The translations under genes were made by a program, and so were the position numbers. DNA of 33,691 nucleotides from a virus. How positions within the stretch are numbered: the first letter of the stretch is position 1; each line of letters starts with the position of its first letter. Where the stretch lies: the IMG/VR virus record IMGVR_UViG_3300030106_004992, positions 1-33,691 of that record. One strand, 5' to 3'. The notes beneath the pieces are model-generated. The model made no database searches. It was given only the letters and a program-made list of their open reading frames with translations, and was not told the DNA's origin. This document shows positions 26,657-33,691 of the stretch, piece after piece.

Positions 26657-27508
26657 TTAGTTTAATCTTTTTTCAATATTTGAGTAAATTTCCATACCTT
26701 CATCAGTTTTAAACCAAGCGGCTAAAGCCGAATAAGGATGTTCATCAAAAGGAACATTCATTAATTTTCTATCGTTAGAAGCCCATAAAAAAGTTCTTTG
26801 ATCTGAAGATAATTTAATAATACCCAATTCAGTTGCTTTAATACCAAAATTTCTAAGTTGAACATTATCATCATTTACTAATTCTAAGAACAGCTCTGGA
26901 TTTCTCTTAGCGTATAATAACAAATCACGTTTAAGCTCCTTAGAACTCATCTCTGACACTTTAGAACCAACCTCTACTCGCATAATAGCTTCAGCCATAT
27001 CAATATCAATATTTTTAGCAGCATTAAGAGCTTCTATTTCCATTTCTAACCATGCTATTTCACTAGTTGCTACAGCAACTGGTTTTTCTTCATAAAAAAT
27101 TTTATCTACATCAGGATGATACAACGAAAGTAACTTTTGTAAAACTGTTTTTTCTTTCTCAACAATTAGCATACCGTTTCTAAAAACAATATGTTCTAGT
27201 CTTTGATCGCCTTTCATTTCATCAACAAAAACTGTTTTTTGATTTTTACAATATTTAAGTTCTCTTTCATAACCTTTTTCTTGATCAAACCAATGTATGT
27301 TAGCAGATCTAATAGACCTAGATATAGGTTTTCTATCACCTTTTAATCTGTATATTCTATCTTTTAGTTCCCAACCATCTTTTAGTATTGGGTTTTTCTT
27401 TTCAACTCTTTTTGGTTTTGGTTTTTCTACAACTTGTGTATCAACTTTTGGTTGTTCTACAACCTGTGGAGTTGTTTCCACTTCTGTTTTTTTTGTTTTT
27501 TTTGCCAT
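26657..27508 (-). CDS. Conserved phage protein after the capsid gene, unknown function
   Basis: A 283-residue protein. Residues 1-45 are a Lys/Thr/Val/Pro-rich disordered tail (VETTPQVVEQPKVDTQVVEK). The folded part begins near DGWELKDRIYRLKGDRKPIS and includes NIHWFDQEKGYERELKYCKN, MKGDQRLEHIVFRNGMLIVE, a helical EIAWLEMEIEALNAAKNIDI and the block SSDQRTFLWASNDRKLMNVP. I recall close relatives in uncultured marine phages at the same place, just downstream of the major capsid gene, always without a function. A head-completion or capsid-associated role is an inference from position. It is bracketed by two UUCG-loop hairpins, so its message may be controlled separately from the capsid gene. The leader is purely A/T for about 29 bases. 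Confidence 0.83.
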   Translation of the reverse strand: MAKKTKKTEVETTPQVVEQPKVDTQVVEKPKPKRVEKKNPILKDGWELKDRIYRLKGDRKPISRSIRSANIHWFDQEKGYERELKYCKNQKTVFVDEMKGDQRLEHIVFRNGMLIVEKEKTVLQKLLSLYHPDVDKIFYEEKPVAVATSEIAWLEMEIEALNAAKNIDIDMAEAIMRVEVGSKVSEMSSKELKRDLLLYAKRNPELFLELVNDDNVQLRNFGIKATELGIIKLSSDQRTFLWASNDRKLMNVPFDEHPYSALAAWFKTDEGMEIYSNIEKRLN

Positions 27509-27539
27509 AATATAATATATAATAAAATTAATAAAAGAA
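27509..27539 (-). promoter_or_regulatory. A/T-only leader before the 283-residue gene
   Basis: The minus strand reads TTTATTAATTTTATTATATA then TTATATT before ATG. It closely resembles the leader of the scaffold-like gene (TTTATTAATTATTATTATAT then TATATT before ATG). There is no Shine-Dalgarno. It may act as an SD-independent ribosome landing site, and a promoter just after the capsid terminator is possible; low complexity makes chance similarity a real alternative. Confidence 0.35.
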
Positions 27540-27565
27540 AGGGTCGAGGCCGAAGCCCCGACTCT
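27520..27565 (-). terminator. Intrinsic terminator after the major capsid gene
   Basis: In the minus-strand transcript AGAGTCGGGGC and GCCTCGACCCT (27555-27565 and 27540-27550) form an 11-base stem with one A-C mismatch and one G-U pair, closed by a UUCG loop (C-UUCG-G). It is followed directly by the U-rich run TTCTTTTATTAATTTTATT. The stem starts 15 bases after the capsid stop codon. Stem, stable tetraloop and U-tract together fit a rho-independent terminator, probably partial so that downstream genes are still transcribed at a lower level. Confidence 0.82.
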
Positions 27566-27580
27566 TTAAAATAATTGTGC

Positions 27581-29086
27581 TTAGTTCATTAACATGAAGT
27601 TGTTAGCACCCTGTACAACTAAACATCTTTCAGATAAGTAGTGTACTTGCATTGCATCAAGTGCAGATGTAGCAGCACCAACAGAACCAGTAACCCAAGT
27701 TTTCATTCTTCGGTCATCAGTTTGTGAAGCTCTATATCTAACATGTAAGAAAGGACGCTTAAGGTTCTTTCCTAAAGTTTGATCATAAACAGAAGATACA
27801 CCAGCAGGTATGATAACACCTCTAATAGCAGCACTAGTAGCAGCGTCATTAATACCACCTCTTGTAGCTTTGTCATTTAAGTATCTGAAGTCAGACTTGT
27901 AGAAGTCATAAGAACCTCTTCTGAAACCAGAGAAACCTAAATTTAATGCCATATCTTCAGAGTTGTTGAATACCCCGTAAGAAGTACCACCAGCTCCGTA
28001 AGAGTTCATTGAAGCTAACATATCATCAATAGCTAACGAAGTAGCTCTATTTACAAACATCATGTTTTCTTCAATAGCACCATTTTTATCAAACTCTGCT
28101 AAGATAGCATCAAACTCAGCTAAATCAGTAGCAGCGTTAACACCAGAAACACCAGAAGTTAAATTACCTCTAGCTTCAATAGCAGCGAATAAACCTTCAG
28201 TACCAGAACCACCAGCACCAGAATCAGCAGCACCTCTAATTTGCTTATTAGCAAAACCAATAGCAGAGTTAGCAGCTGTTTTTTCAGCTTCAATCATACT
28301 CATTTCTAAGTAATCAGTAAAACGTGCTCTTGTATCACCTTCAGCTTTTAAGTACCATAAGTAACCTGATTGACCTTCTTCACCAGAAACCTCAACCCAA
28401 CCTACTTGAGAAGCGTCAGATCCTGAAACTTCGTAGTAGTCTTTCATAATAATTGGCTTGTTGTCAAAGTGTTTGAAAGTAGGTGTTATAGCCTCTCTTC
28501 TATCAGAGCTAAAAGTACCAGTAATATCAGAATAAGACTGACCTTTACCATACTCAGAACCAATAACTAATACAGTAGCAGAAGCATCACTAAGACCAGC
28601 AGCGGTTAAAGTTGCAGCCGCGTAAGGCTCAACTGAAACAACATTTGAATCTGGAGTTTCAACAACTAGTGCTTTAACTACAACACCAGCTTGTGCGATT
28701 AATACTGTATCGTTAACTCTAATAGCGTGAGTTCTACTAGTAGTTGAACCTACTGTAGTATCACCATCTATATCAGCAGTAATTGCTAACGTACCATTTA
28801 CATCACCAGCTCCTACTACTGTAGCAGTATATGATAAATGTAACCTTCCTTGTTCAGACCATACAACTTGATCAGCTGTCATAGCCTCTTCAGCTCCTAC
28901 TTGCGAAAGAAATCCTGAGATAGTTCTGTTTCCAAAAATCTCAGCTTCTTTTTCCATAAGATCTGGTAAATATTGTTGCGCCCATCCAGCAGTAGCAGTA
29001 GACGTAAAATCGATATAATTCGATGCTAGCGTCTGTTGCGCTGGAGCTGGAGCAATAGTTCCCGAAGGAACACTTGTAATTGCCAT
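27581..29086 (-). CDS. Major capsid protein
   Basis: A 501-residue protein opening MAITSVPSGTIAPAPAQQTL. Residues ~28-75 include GWAQQYLPDLMEKEAEIFGN, RTISGFLSQVGAEEAMTADQ and WSEQGRLHLSY, a block I recall from major capsid proteins of marine phages. Residues ~80-185 are a beta-rich insertion (AITADIDGDTTVGSTTSRTH, VVVKALVVETPDSNVVSVEP). The rest alternates long helices and strands (FTDYLEMSMIEAEKTAANSA; VNRATSLAIDDMLASMNSYG), consistent with an HK97-type fold. The length is usual for the family. Order terminase-portal-scaffold-this gene is the standard head order. Unlike its neighbours the gene prefers C-ending codons for Phe, Tyr and Asn (for example TTC AAC AAC, GAC TAC TAC), as expected of the most abundant virion protein. 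A strong hairpin terminator follows. Confidence 0.88.
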   Translation of the reverse strand: MAITSVPSGTIAPAPAQQTLASNYIDFTSTATAGWAQQYLPDLMEKEAEIFGNRTISGFLSQVGAEEAMTADQVVWSEQGRLHLSYTATVVGAGDVNGTLAITADIDGDTTVGSTTSRTHAIRVNDTVLIAQAGVVVKALVVETPDSNVVSVEPYAAATLTAAGLSDASATVLVIGSEYGKGQSYSDITGTFSSDRREAITPTFKHFDNKPIIMKDYYEVSGSDASQVGWVEVSGEEGQSGYLWYLKAEGDTRARFTDYLEMSMIEAEKTAANSAIGFANKQIRGAADSGAGGSGTEGLFAAIEARGNLTSGVSGVNAATDLAEFDAILAEFDKNGAIEENMMFVNRATSLAIDDMLASMNSYGAGGTSYGVFNNSEDMALNLGFSGFRRGSYDFYKSDFRYLNDKATRGGINDAATSAAIRGVIIPAGVSSVYDQTLGKNLKRPFLHVRYRASQTDDRRMKTWVTGSVGAATSALDAMQVHYLSERCLVVQGANNFMLMN

Positions 29087-29106
29087 AATTTTTTAATTTT
29101 AAATTG

Positions 29107-30336
29107 TTATTTGTTATTTTTAATTTTAAACTTAAAATCAGAAGAATCATTACCTAACACTTTAAACTTCATGCCACCTGCTTCAATTTTACCATGACTT
29201 TGTCTTGGATCCATATTAACGTTTTTGGCTTTAGCAACACTATCTTTCATAGCGTCTGCTTTTCCTTGTTCATAAAAGTGTTTTGCAATAGCATCCGCAT
29301 TCATTGCTGTATACAAAGATTTATGATAACCCGTTGCATCTGACATTTCATTTTTTTCGTTCAAAAACTTTTTGACAAAATTATTAATATCGCTTTGAGC
29401 TTCTTTAACTTCATTAGCATTGTTAACGTTAAATCTATATTTTTTATCACCGACGTTATATTCAAAACCTTTGAACTTATCGTTAAAAACACTATTAGTT
29501 TTATTTAAAAAATTAGACTTACTTGCTTCTGCTTGTTTTTTAGTCTCTTCTGACTCTTTATTGTATCTATTAAAAAAATCCACAGCTTTTTGTTGTTCAG
29601 GCGTAAGCTTTGAACCAGCTTTGATTTCTTCATAGTATTTAGACTTTTGCCCGTCTAAGTGGCTTTTAGCGTTGGCAACTTGCTCTTTTAACGCTAGTTT
29701 TTTTCTTCTTATTTCTTTTTCATCATCCTCTTCTTCGTTGTAAGAGAATTGATCTTCCATAAGGAAGTTAATTTCTTCTTGATTTAAATGAGGTTTTGTT
29801 TGCTTGTAATATTCGTAAAGCAAGTCTTGATTGTCCAGCTTTGAATAATCTTGATTAAGTCTAACATAATCATTTAAATCACCACCAGTTTCATTCATAA
29901 AATCAATTAATTTTTGAATATTTTCTGGTATCGGTTTTCCGGTAGCTTCAGCTTCAGCTACAGCTTCTTCAACTTTATCTTCTATTTCAGCAACTTCTTG
30001 CTCAGTAGAATCTTCAGTTATTTCTTCTAATACTGGCTTTTCTTGTGCTTCTGCTTCCGGTTGTATTTTTTCTTGTTCTTGTGTGGACTCGGCATTTTCA
30101 GGCTCTGCAACCACTCCGCTGTCGTCAGTTGTACTTGCTTCAGCTTCTGTATTTTCTTTTGGTTCTTCATTTTTTTCTTCTGGTTTTGGTGGTTTGTTTA
30201 AATCTACTTTTATAACACTATCATCTCCAGCAGATTTAAATTTACTCTCATCAACTTTTACCACGTTTTCATCACCTGGGTCTTGTTGGTTTTGCTGTGT
30301 AGTTTCTTCAACTACATTTTCTTTGTTTTCTTCCAT
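29107..30336 (-). CDS. Scaffold-like acidic head assembly protein
   Basis: A 409-residue, highly charged protein. The first ~145 residues are Glu-rich and disordered (EEKNEEPKENTEAEASTTDD, EVAEIEDKVEEAVAEAEATG), with a repeated short unit VVKVDESKFK / VIKVDLNKP. The middle and C-terminal parts are helical with coiled-coil pattern (QVANAKSHLDGQKSKYYEEI, KKQAEASKSNFLNKTNSVFN), and the end is basic (FKFKIKNNK). Acidic, helical, with a basic C-terminus and placed between portal and major capsid genes, it fits a head scaffolding protein, whose C-terminal basic part typically contacts the capsid protein. No protease motif is visible. The capsid gene starts 20 bases downstream. Confidence 0.83.
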   Translation of the reverse strand: MEENKENVVEETTQQNQQDPGDENVVKVDESKFKSAGDDSVIKVDLNKPPKPEEKNEEPKENTEAEASTTDDSGVVAEPENAESTQEQEKIQPEAEAQEKPVLEEITEDSTEQEVAEIEDKVEEAVAEAEATGKPIPENIQKLIDFMNETGGDLNDYVRLNQDYSKLDNQDLLYEYYKQTKPHLNQEEINFLMEDQFSYNEEEDDEKEIRRKKLALKEQVANAKSHLDGQKSKYYEEIKAGSKLTPEQQKAVDFFNRYNKESEETKKQAEASKSNFLNKTNSVFNDKFKGFEYNVGDKKYRFNVNNANEVKEAQSDINNFVKKFLNEKNEMSDATGYHKSLYTAMNADAIAKHFYEQGKADAMKDSVAKAKNVNMDPRQSHGKIEAGGMKFKVLGNDSSDFKFKIKNNK

Positions 30337-30363
30337 AATATAATATAATAATAATTAATAAAT
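30337..30363 (-). promoter_or_regulatory. A/T-only leader before the scaffold-like gene
   Basis: The whole 27-base gap between the portal stop and the scaffold-like start is A/T only, reading AATTATTATTATATTATATT directly before ATG. It lacks a Shine-Dalgarno and resembles the leader of the 283-residue gene. It probably serves SD-independent initiation; whether it also contains a promoter cannot be told from sequence. Confidence 0.3.
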
Positions 30364-32784
30364 TTATCTAGGCTCAAAACCACCTAAATCAAATCCACCG
30401 CCTAGTATATCATTACCTGCGGACTCAAAGTTTTTAGGCGCTTTACCTGACTTTCTTTGTTCAATCATTTCTGATTGTTGTGTAGCTTGTATTTTTGTTC
30501 TTTCGTCTTTACGATCTTCTTTTTCTTTTTCTCTTTGTTTCATACCTTCTACTTCAGCGTTTTTAAGCTGCATATTCATTTGAAACTCTAATTGCATTAG
30601 TTCTTTTTTATAAGCAACTTCTCTTTCCATTTTCTGTGCCTCAATAGAAGCTTCTACCTGCATTAAATCAGCTTTACTAGAATTTATTGCTTGATTTTTT
30701 TGAACATCCGCTTGGGCTGCAACCTGGGCAGATCGTTGATTTAATTGAGCTTGTTGTTGCATGTTGCTTTGTTGGATAGCTTGATCTTTATCCATTTTCT
30801 TTTTTCTACGTATTTTAAGAAGTTGATTAGCTAATTTTATATTACGTATTTCTCTAATATCAATAGCATCTTCTAGCTCTATTGTTTGTTGCTGAAGCGC
30901 CATTTGTATATTGTTTTCTAATATTGCTTTTTCTTCTTCATCTGGCATTAACTCTAAAAATATACCAAAATCATACAAGTGTAACTCAGACATTTCTTTT
31001 AATGTAGCTACGTTATGAGTTCCTATAGCTTGTATAAAAGCATCTCTAGTTGGTGAGTACTCTATAATATCAGATATTCTAAGTGATAAACACTCAGCTG
31101 TTTCAGCTGTTAAAAACAAACCAGACTGTAATATATGTCTTGTAGCGGTATTACTATTTGCAGCTGCTAATTTTTGCACACCTACTAAAGCATTTTTATC
31201 TGGCATACTACCATCTCTTGCTTCATTTAAACCGGTTACATCTCTTATCATTTGTAAGTAATAATTGTAATTACCTATAAGAGCTTGCATTTTGTTACCA
31301 CCACTACCAGATGTTATTTCTTGAATAGGTACTTTGCCTGGGTTCATATCACCATCTTGTGTAAACGATCTACCAATCACACTACCAGTTTGGAAGAACA
31401 TATTTAATGCTTCTTGTGGATTATAATTAGTTCCGTTACCTAAATCAACTTCTGCTAAACCATCAGCATCTAAATAAACACCATCAGGAACCATACGTGA
31501 CATTACTTGTTGAAGTTTTAAATGTGTTAGCTGTATCATATCAGCAAAACCTGTAATGCGTTTTACTAATGAATCAATTTTACCATCATACATTCTAGGT
31601 GCTACAATAGAATAATTCATTTTAACTTTAGTAAAATCACTTTTAGGTCGCATCATATTTTTTGCCATTTCCCATTTAAGTAATCTATTAGTACCAAGTA
31701 TCAAAGCGCCATCATATAAACACTCTATAGATCTAAGTATTCTACCATAACCACCTTCTTTATTTTGTGGTGGATTAAAACCGTCGTCTTTAGGTATTAT
31801 TTTATCAGCACCAGTTCCAGTTTCTTTTATTTTGTAAACTTCGTTCATATAAGTTTTATAATTAAAATATAAAACTTGAATAGTATTAGTATCTTCTTTG
31901 TTATAATTATGTCTAGAACTATAATTAGATCTTACAGTAGATTTATTTTCCATTATTTCTTGAAGATCACTTTCTGTTAAATGTGGAAACTGTTTTGCTA
32001 ATTCATTTACTGGAATAGTTTTTACTTCACCAACATAATATATATCATCAAAATTAGGTGAATCAGTATAAGAATAAACTAAATTAGCTGGATCTACGTA
32101 ATCTATAGTTACACCTTCTGAAGTATTAAAACCTGTTTTTACAGCTCCAATACCAAGAACGGTTAAGTCGTAGTAAAAACGTTTTTTTATTAACTCATAG
32201 TTGTTACCGTCAAATAAAACTTTTAACGCTTGTTCTTCAGCTAGCTCTACAGCTTGCTTATATGTTAGCTGCATATGAAGCTCTAACTCTTCTTTTGAAT
32301 TAGGCAAAGTTTCAATATCGTTTTCAGCTAAAGGTATACCAAAGGCTTCTTTTGAAAAAGCGTCTAGTTCTTTTGTTCTCATATCAGCTAGTATAGATTC
32401 CATGTATTTTGTACGTTTTTCTATACCGAACGGATCTTGAGAATAAGCTTTTATATCATAAGTTCTTTCTGCAATACCATTTACAACTATATCAACAAAC
32501 TTAGATATAATAGGCACTGGCTTCCAATCTAAATTTAAATAGGACAAATCACCATTTATAGATAACTCATCCTTATACTTTTGTATAGACTGCTCGCCCC
32601 TAGCGTACAATCTTAAATTGTGAAAATCGTTATGATTAGTTTTATATTTATTATAACCTACATCATTATTAAACCACTCTTGCTCAATTGCTTTACCTAC
32701 TTTTAAACCATAGTCATAGCTTATTTTTTCAGCATCGCTCACTGTTTGACTTGGGAAATAACTTTTTATGCCAGACTCTGCCAT
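30364..32784 (-). CDS. Portal protein
   Basis: An 806-residue protein opening MAESGIKSYFPSQTVSDAEK. Residues ~60-105 contain RLYARGEQSIQKYKDELSIN and LNLDWKPVPIISKFVDIVVN, which I recall from portal proteins of Bacteroidota-infecting and crAss-like phages. Later markers are VKMNYSIVAPRMYDGKIDSL, MIRDVTGLNEARDGSMPDKN and VGVQKLAAANSNTATRHILQ, the stem/crown region of the portal dodecamer. From about 640 to 785 is a long Gln/Lys/Glu-rich coiled coil (QQAQLNQRSAQVAAQADVQK), and the end is a Gly-rich acidic tail (GNDILGGGFDLGGFEPR). It would form the ring at one head vertex through which DNA is packaged. It starts 4 bases after the terminase stop. Length is at the large end for portals because of the coiled coil. 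Confidence 0.9.
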   Translation of the reverse strand: MAESGIKSYFPSQTVSDAEKISYDYGLKVGKAIEQEWFNNDVGYNKYKTNHNDFHNLRLYARGEQSIQKYKDELSINGDLSYLNLDWKPVPIISKFVDIVVNGIAERTYDIKAYSQDPFGIEKRTKYMESILADMRTKELDAFSKEAFGIPLAENDIETLPNSKEELELHMQLTYKQAVELAEEQALKVLFDGNNYELIKKRFYYDLTVLGIGAVKTGFNTSEGVTIDYVDPANLVYSYTDSPNFDDIYYVGEVKTIPVNELAKQFPHLTESDLQEIMENKSTVRSNYSSRHNYNKEDTNTIQVLYFNYKTYMNEVYKIKETGTGADKIIPKDDGFNPPQNKEGGYGRILRSIECLYDGALILGTNRLLKWEMAKNMMRPKSDFTKVKMNYSIVAPRMYDGKIDSLVKRITGFADMIQLTHLKLQQVMSRMVPDGVYLDADGLAEVDLGNGTNYNPQEALNMFFQTGSVIGRSFTQDGDMNPGKVPIQEITSGSGGNKMQALIGNYNYYLQMIRDVTGLNEARDGSMPDKNALVGVQKLAAANSNTATRHILQSGLFLTAETAECLSLRISDIIEYSPTRDAFIQAIGTHNVATLKEMSELHLYDFGIFLELMPDEEEKAILENNIQMALQQQTIELEDAIDIREIRNIKLANQLLKIRRKKKMDKDQAIQQSNMQQQAQLNQRSAQVAAQADVQKNQAINSSKADLMQVEASIEAQKMEREVAYKKELMQLEFQMNMQLKNAEVEGMKQREKEKEDRKDERTKIQATQQSEMIEQRKSGKAPKNFESAGNDILGGGFDLGGFEPR

Positions 32785-32788
32785 ATAT

Positions 32789-33691
32789 TTACTTTATTAT
32801 TTGTGAATTAGTTCCAGTATTACTATACTTAGAAATTTTTATGTTTAATTTAGGTTTTTCAACCTTTGCGTTTGGCGCATATAAATGCCTATTATTAGCC
32901 ATTATAGCTAAACCACTACTTATTGTTGCGTCAAATTTTGTTCTTTTATTTATATCAAATTTAGCCCAATCGTTTAACAACTCGTTGAAATAAAGATCTC
33001 CAAAACTACCATCTTGTCTTACGCCTACATGATCTTGTATGTACATTTCAATTGCTGCTGCATGAGCTTGTTTTATATCTTCGCTAGAGTTTGGTATACC
33101 ACCAACTTCCTTCTCTGCTACAGATAATTTATTCCAAACTTTATCAGGTCTATTCATGCTAAACCCTCTGTAACCTCTACGTCTTAAATAATACAAAAGA
33201 CGTGGTTTATTATTCTCTGCAAGTAGTGGCATACCATAAAATACTAATGCCATTAACACATCTTCAAAGAATATTTCTGCCGTAGGTGGTCTTGATAAGT
33301 ATTCTAAAAAGAAGCTATTCGCAGGAGCGTCCTCCATACTAAACCTGGTTAAGCCGTGTAATGCTCCTTTAGAACCTACTCCATCTACGGTTCCTGATAT
33401 ATCATAAGAGTCACAACCAAATGCTCCCATGTGTTCATTACCAGGATATTTTATACCGTTTTTAAGTACTACTCTATTTTGTAATTGTTGAGGTGGAACC
33501 CAACTAACTTTAAATCTACCTTTTGGATCTGGATAAAATATAACTTGTGAATCTTTTACGCCATTAACCCATTGAAAATTACCCGTAGTAATACCTAAAG
33601 TTCTTGACATCTCTTCGTTATAATCTATCTGCTCGTATATTTTTACTAGATTAAATATACTATTTTTAGTTTCATCTCTAAACGCGTGTTC
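32789..33691 (-). CDS. terL: Terminase large subunit, C-terminal nuclease part (5' end outside window)
   Basis: The frame is open to the window edge: 27 codons (EHAFRDETKNSIFNLVKIYE...) precede the internal Met at 33610, so that Met is not the start. The visible 300 residues are the end of the terminase. They hold the RNase H-like nuclease core: GCDSYDISGTVDG with the first catalytic Asp (visible residue 94, Asp97 two positions on from the next Ser-Tyr), then a second acidic site in FYGMPLLAENNKPRLLYYLR, and a third in RTKFDATISSGLAIMA (Asp at 32930-32932). This subunit drives DNA into the head through the portal and cuts the concatemer. The ATPase half with Walker motifs would lie upstream. 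The portal gene follows after 4 bases, the usual order. Confidence 0.9.
   Translation of the reverse strand, partial: EHAFRDETKNSIFNLVKIYEQIDYNEEMSRTLGITTGNFQWVNGVKDSQVIFYPDPKGRFKVSWVPPQQLQNRVVLKNGIKYPGNEHMGAFGCDSYDISGTVDGVGSKGALHGLTRFSMEDAPANSFFLEYLSRPPTAEIFFEDVLMALVFYGMPLLAENNKPRLLYYLRRRGYRGFSMNRPDKVWNKLSVAEKEVGGIPNSSEDIKQAHAAAIEMYIQDHVGVRQDGSFGDLYFNELLNDWAKFDINKRTKFDATISSGLAIMANNRHLYAPNAKVEKPKLNIKISKYSNTGTNSQIIK

Noticed and set aside
1-33691. tRNA genes, CRISPR arrays, insertion sequences, integrase or attachment sites
   Set aside because: None seen on either strand by reading; gaps between genes are at most 72 bases and hold no cloverleaf, regular repeat or terminal inverted repeats.

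Overview
The window is a block of virion genes from a tailed double-stranded DNA phage, most likely a short-tailed (podovirus-like) one. All 18 genes that can be supported, 16 of them complete, lie on the minus strand. They are packed almost end to end with gaps of 1-72 bases, and no tRNA, integrase, transposase, CRISPR array or stretch over 100 bases without a gene is seen. The DNA is strongly AT-rich. None of the 17 visible starts has a Shine-Dalgarno sequence; each follows an A/T-only or nearly A/T-only leader. That is how Bacteroidota and their phages start translation, so a marine flavobacterium-like host is the best guess (an inference). Several proteins resemble families I remember from uncultured marine phages, and the portal and the 523-residue connector candidate also recall crAss-like phages. 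These resemblances are from memory and were not searched.

In transcription order (high to low coordinate) the block starts with head and packaging genes: the 3' part of the terminase large subunit (32789-33691), portal (30364-32784), acidic scaffold-like protein (29107-30336) and major capsid protein (27581-29086). A GC-rich hairpin with a UUCG loop and a U-rich tail follows the capsid gene and looks like a terminator. Next is a conserved 283-residue protein of unknown job, a second UUCG hairpin, and two probable neck/connector proteins (25824-26600, 24248-25819).

The tail part is dominated by a 3411-residue nozzle-like protein (14009-24244). Its first ~1825 and last ~230 residues look like one family, and ~1350 residues of adhesin-like sequence appear to sit between them. 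Two small beta-rich virion proteins follow (12458-13999, 12103-12456).

Then come three candidates for internal or ejected proteins: a Gln/Ala-rich helical protein (11184-12053), a 592-residue protein (9392-11170) and a 2380-residue giant (2237-9379). The giant carries three enzyme-like modules: an HExxH metallopeptidase-like motif, a PD-(D/E)XK nuclease motif with a RecB-type QxxxY, and a HAD phosphatase-like domain. No peptidoglycan hydrolase or RNA polymerase motif was recognised in it.

The low-coordinate end holds a small envelope cassette: a lipoprotein or outer-membrane-barrel-like protein, a one-span membrane protein with a coiled coil, an exported thioredoxin-fold protein whose CxxC positions are both Asn, then a small very basic Cys-containing protein and the first 12 codons of another gene. 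No endolysin, replication or lysogeny gene lies in the window.
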